This document shows positions 4,679 through 6,259 of a stretch of 6,259 bases of DNA, piece after piece. The notes beneath the pieces are model-generated. The model made no database searches. It saw nothing but the letters and a program-made list of their open reading frames with translations, and was not told the origin of the DNA. The stretch is from positions 1 through 6,259 of the forward strand of contig JAGBXG010000091.1 of the NCBI GenBank assembly GCA_017629415.1. The letters are read 5' to 3'. The position numbers and the translations under genes are program-made. Source of the DNA: Pseudomonadota bacterium (GTDB taxonomy: Bacteria; Myxococcota; Bradymonadia; UBA4248). Each line of letters begins with the position of its first letter. Position 1 is the stretch's first letter.

Positions 4679-6259
4679 CTATTGATATGTGTTTGAAATG
4701 ATTTTAAGAATTTCGTCATCGGATAATTGCGTTTGGTTTGTATATAATTGGGATTTCTTGAACCATGCAAGTGCCGATTTCTTATCACGAAGTTGATGAT
4801 AGTAGATAAACATAATGGTTTCTGCTAAATCTAATGCACCGTAATTGTAAGCCTCTTTATACCAATAAAGAACGGTTTGAATATCTTGTGTCGTTTGATT
4901 GGCTTTTTTTCGGCAGAAATCTCCGATATGACGGGCGGCATCGGCTTTAGGCGATATTTGGCAATAGTATTTAAAGGCATCTTCATAGTTTTTAGAATTA
5001 AGAGCTTGGATGCCAGGAAATAAAGAGTTAGATTTGTGTTGAGAATTTTGATACAGTTCGTTCGTTGCGATTGCATCAGAGAGTTCCTGTTTAATTTTAG
5101 CATCATAACCAGCAATTAAAGTGCGATCTATCCATTCTCTAGCTTTTTGGAATTGATTATCTTTGAGAAACATATAGAAACATGGTACCACAGCTTCTTT
5201 ATTGCCACTTTCGAAAGCTAGTTTATAGCAATCTTCTGCTTCTGATAAATATCCTTTATCTTTATACATTTCAGCGCAAGTGATGATAGCTTTTTTGTTT
5301 CCGTTTTCGAAAGCTAGTTTATAGCAATTCTCAGCTTTTTGGAAATTGTTTTCATTTTTATACATTTCAGCGCAAGTGATGATAGCTTCTTTGTTTCCGT
5401 TTTCGAAAGCTAGTTTATAGCAATTCTTAGCTTTTTGAAACTTTCGATTGTTTTTATACATTTCAGCGCAAGTGATGATAGCTTCTTTGTTTCCGTTTTC
5501 GAAAGCTAGTTTATAGCAATTCTCAGCTTTTTGAAACTTTCGATTGTTTTGATACATTTCAGCGCAAGTGATGATAGCTTCTTTGTTTCCGTTTTCGAAT
5601 GCGATGATGTACCATTCTTCAGCTTTTTGTAAATTATTTTTATTTTGATACATTTTAGCGCAAGTGATGATGGCTTCTTTGTTGCCATTTTGGAATGCGA
5701 TGATGTACCATTCTTCAGCTTTTTGGAAATTGTTTTCATTTTGATACATTTCAGCGCAAGTGATGGTGGCATCTGTGATACCTGCATCGAATGCCTTTTC
5801 ATACCATTCTTCTGCTTTGCTGAATTCGTACTCTTTTTTATACATATTTGCGCATGTCAGAGCTGCATCTGTGATGCCTGCATCGAATGCCTTTTCATAC
5901 CATTCTTCTGCTTTGCTGAATTTGTACTCTTTTTTATACATATTTGCGCATGTCAGAGCTGCATCTGTGATGTCTGTTTTGAACGCAGTTTGATACCATT
6001 TTTCTGCTTTATCAAATTTGTTCATTGCTTGGTACATCTCTGCATATGTCAGAGCTGCTTCTTTTATGCCTGCATTGAACGCAATTTGATACCATTCCTC
6101 TACTTTATCGCTATTAAAATTAATGAACATCTTTGGACATTGCTCATAAGCGGGTATAAAACCGGCAGTAAAAGCATTGTAGAACCAAACTTCTGCTAAA
6201 AAGTACTGGTTGATTTCTTGGTAAGCTATTGCCAGGTGTTGTCCTGCTTCAGCACATCC
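4679..6259 (-). CDS. Sel1/TPR-like repeat protein, 5' end outside window
   Basis: The frame is open from the right edge to a TAG at 4679-4681, giving 526 visible residues. The Met codon at 6128-6130 is not the true start: the 43 codons upstream are open and encode another repeat unit and part of one more (LAEVWFYNAFTAG). Most of the protein is an array of 32-residue units with a pattern near M-Y-(x)8-A-E-x-[WC]-Y-x-x-A-F-x-x-G-x-x-x-A-x-x-x-C-A. That is a helix-turn-helix solenoid of the Sel1/TPR superfamily. The last roughly 130 residues (4682-5077) are less regular but contain further Sel1-like stretches (VLYWYKEAYNYGALDLAE, KKSALAWFKKSQ). Such proteins bind other proteins; no catalytic motif is seen. 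It is transcribed toward the rhomboid gene, with the hairpin cluster between them. Composition is distinctly more A+T-rich than the other genes: a sample line at 5281-5340 is 32% GC against 53% at 1201-1260. The N terminus, and so any signal peptide, is unknown. Confidence 0.88.
   Translation of the reverse strand, partial: GCAEAGQHLAIAYQEINQYFLAEVWFYNAFTAGFIPAYEQCPKMFINFNSDKVEEWYQIAFNAGIKEAALTYAEMYQAMNKFDKAEKWYQTAFKTDITDAALTCANMYKKEYKFSKAEEWYEKAFDAGITDAALTCANMYKKEYEFSKAEEWYEKAFDAGITDATITCAEMYQNENNFQKAEEWYIIAFQNGNKEAIITCAKMYQNKNNLQKAEEWYIIAFENGNKEAIITCAEMYQNNRKFQKAENCYKLAFENGNKEAIITCAEMYKNNRKFQKAKNCYKLAFENGNKEAIITCAEMYKNENNFQKAENCYKLAFENGNKKAIITCAEMYKDKGYLSEAEDCYKLAFESGNKEAVVPCFYMFLKDNQFQKAREWIDRTLIAGYDAKIKQELSDAIATNELYQNSQHKSNSLFPGIQALNSKNYEDAFKYYCQISPKADAARHIGDFCRKKANQTTQDIQTVLYWYKEAYNYGALDLAETIMFIYYHQLRDKKSALAWFKKSQLYTNQTQLSDDEILKIISNTYQ
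5174..6226 (-). repeat. Tandem array of 96-bp coding repeats
   Basis: Eleven consecutive units inside the Sel1-like gene: ten of 96 bp and one of 93 bp (6038-6130). The conserved Met codons fall at 5267, 5363, 5459, 5555, 5651, 5747, 5843, 5939, 6035 and 6128 (lowest + coordinate). A degenerate unit lies at about 5078-5173 and a partial unit at 6227-6259. Units at 5270-5557 are nearly identical at the DNA level, and so are those at 5750-5941. This indicates recent duplication or gene conversion rather than ancient repeats held only by protein selection. Confidence 0.95.

Noticed and set aside
4667..4679. GATGC-ATG-GCATC stem-loop at the end of the Sel1-like gene as terminator
   Set aside because: Short 5-bp stem at the stop codon with no T-run on the - strand.
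4405..4788. Open frame of 127 residues on the - strand across the hairpin cluster
   Set aside because: It is produced by the GC-rich repeat (GVRGKAPAGG-like translation) and overlaps the end of the Sel1-like gene in another frame; it has no ribosome site or domain.
6128..6130. ATG as start of the Sel1-like gene
   Set aside because: The frame stays open to the window edge and the upstream 43 codons encode further repeat sequence, so the real start lies outside the window.
5645..6199. 184-residue open frame antisense to the Sel1-like array
   Set aside because: Its repeats simply mirror the 96-bp coding units on the opposite strand; the Cys/Phe/Ile-rich translation is typical of an antisense shadow.
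5174..6226. Regular 96-bp spacing suggesting a CRISPR-like or satellite array
   Set aside because: The units are contiguous, in frame and encode a conserved helical repeat; there are no unique spacers.

Overview
The window holds three same-strand genes (191-4408, + strand) and, converging on them, one long repeat-protein gene on the - strand (4679 to the right edge, 5' end outside the window). There are no RNA genes, insertion-sequence transposases or CRISPR arrays. The coding style, Shine-Dalgarno signals and protein families are bacterial. A membrane-anchored C-terminal-processing protease and zinc-ribbon/TPR architectures would fit a Gram-negative organism, perhaps of the deltaproteobacterial/Myxococcota type. 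That placement is only an impression: no phylogenetic marker is present.

Layout. (1) 1-75: the end of a GC-rich hairpin repeat, starting in a run of 13 C then 6 G. (2) 191-1804: a 537-residue HEAT-like/TPR protein ending in a four-cysteine zinc ribbon. (3) 1785-3218: an S41-family C-terminal processing protease that overlaps the previous gene by 20 nt and has its own ribosome binding site inside it. (4) 3286-3327: a perfect 21-bp tandem duplication that duplicates the start codon of the next gene. (5) 3320-4408: a rhomboid intramembrane serine protease with an N-terminal zinc ribbon and a C-terminal TPR-like tail. (6) 4423-4553: a cluster of about five short GC-rich hairpins between the convergent genes. 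Its outer part matches the repeat at 1-75 in inverted orientation, so genes 1-3 are bracketed by inverted copies of one repeat family. (7) 4679-6259, - strand: a Sel1/TPR-like solenoid protein made of a tandem array of 96-bp (32-residue) units, clearly more A+T-rich than the other three genes.

How the genes may work together (inference): two membrane proteases of different catalytic classes, one with a PDZ domain and one intramembrane, sit beside a soluble TPR/zinc-ribbon protein. The rhomboid carries the same kind of parts (a CX2C-X10-CX2C ribbon and TPRs) as the first gene. This suggests a membrane proteolysis or envelope quality-control module with TPR-based substrate or partner recruitment. 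The most noteworthy items are the inverted repeat pair around the protease genes, the start-codon duplication, the zinc-ribbon/rhomboid/TPR fusion, and the recently expanded 32-residue repeat array.
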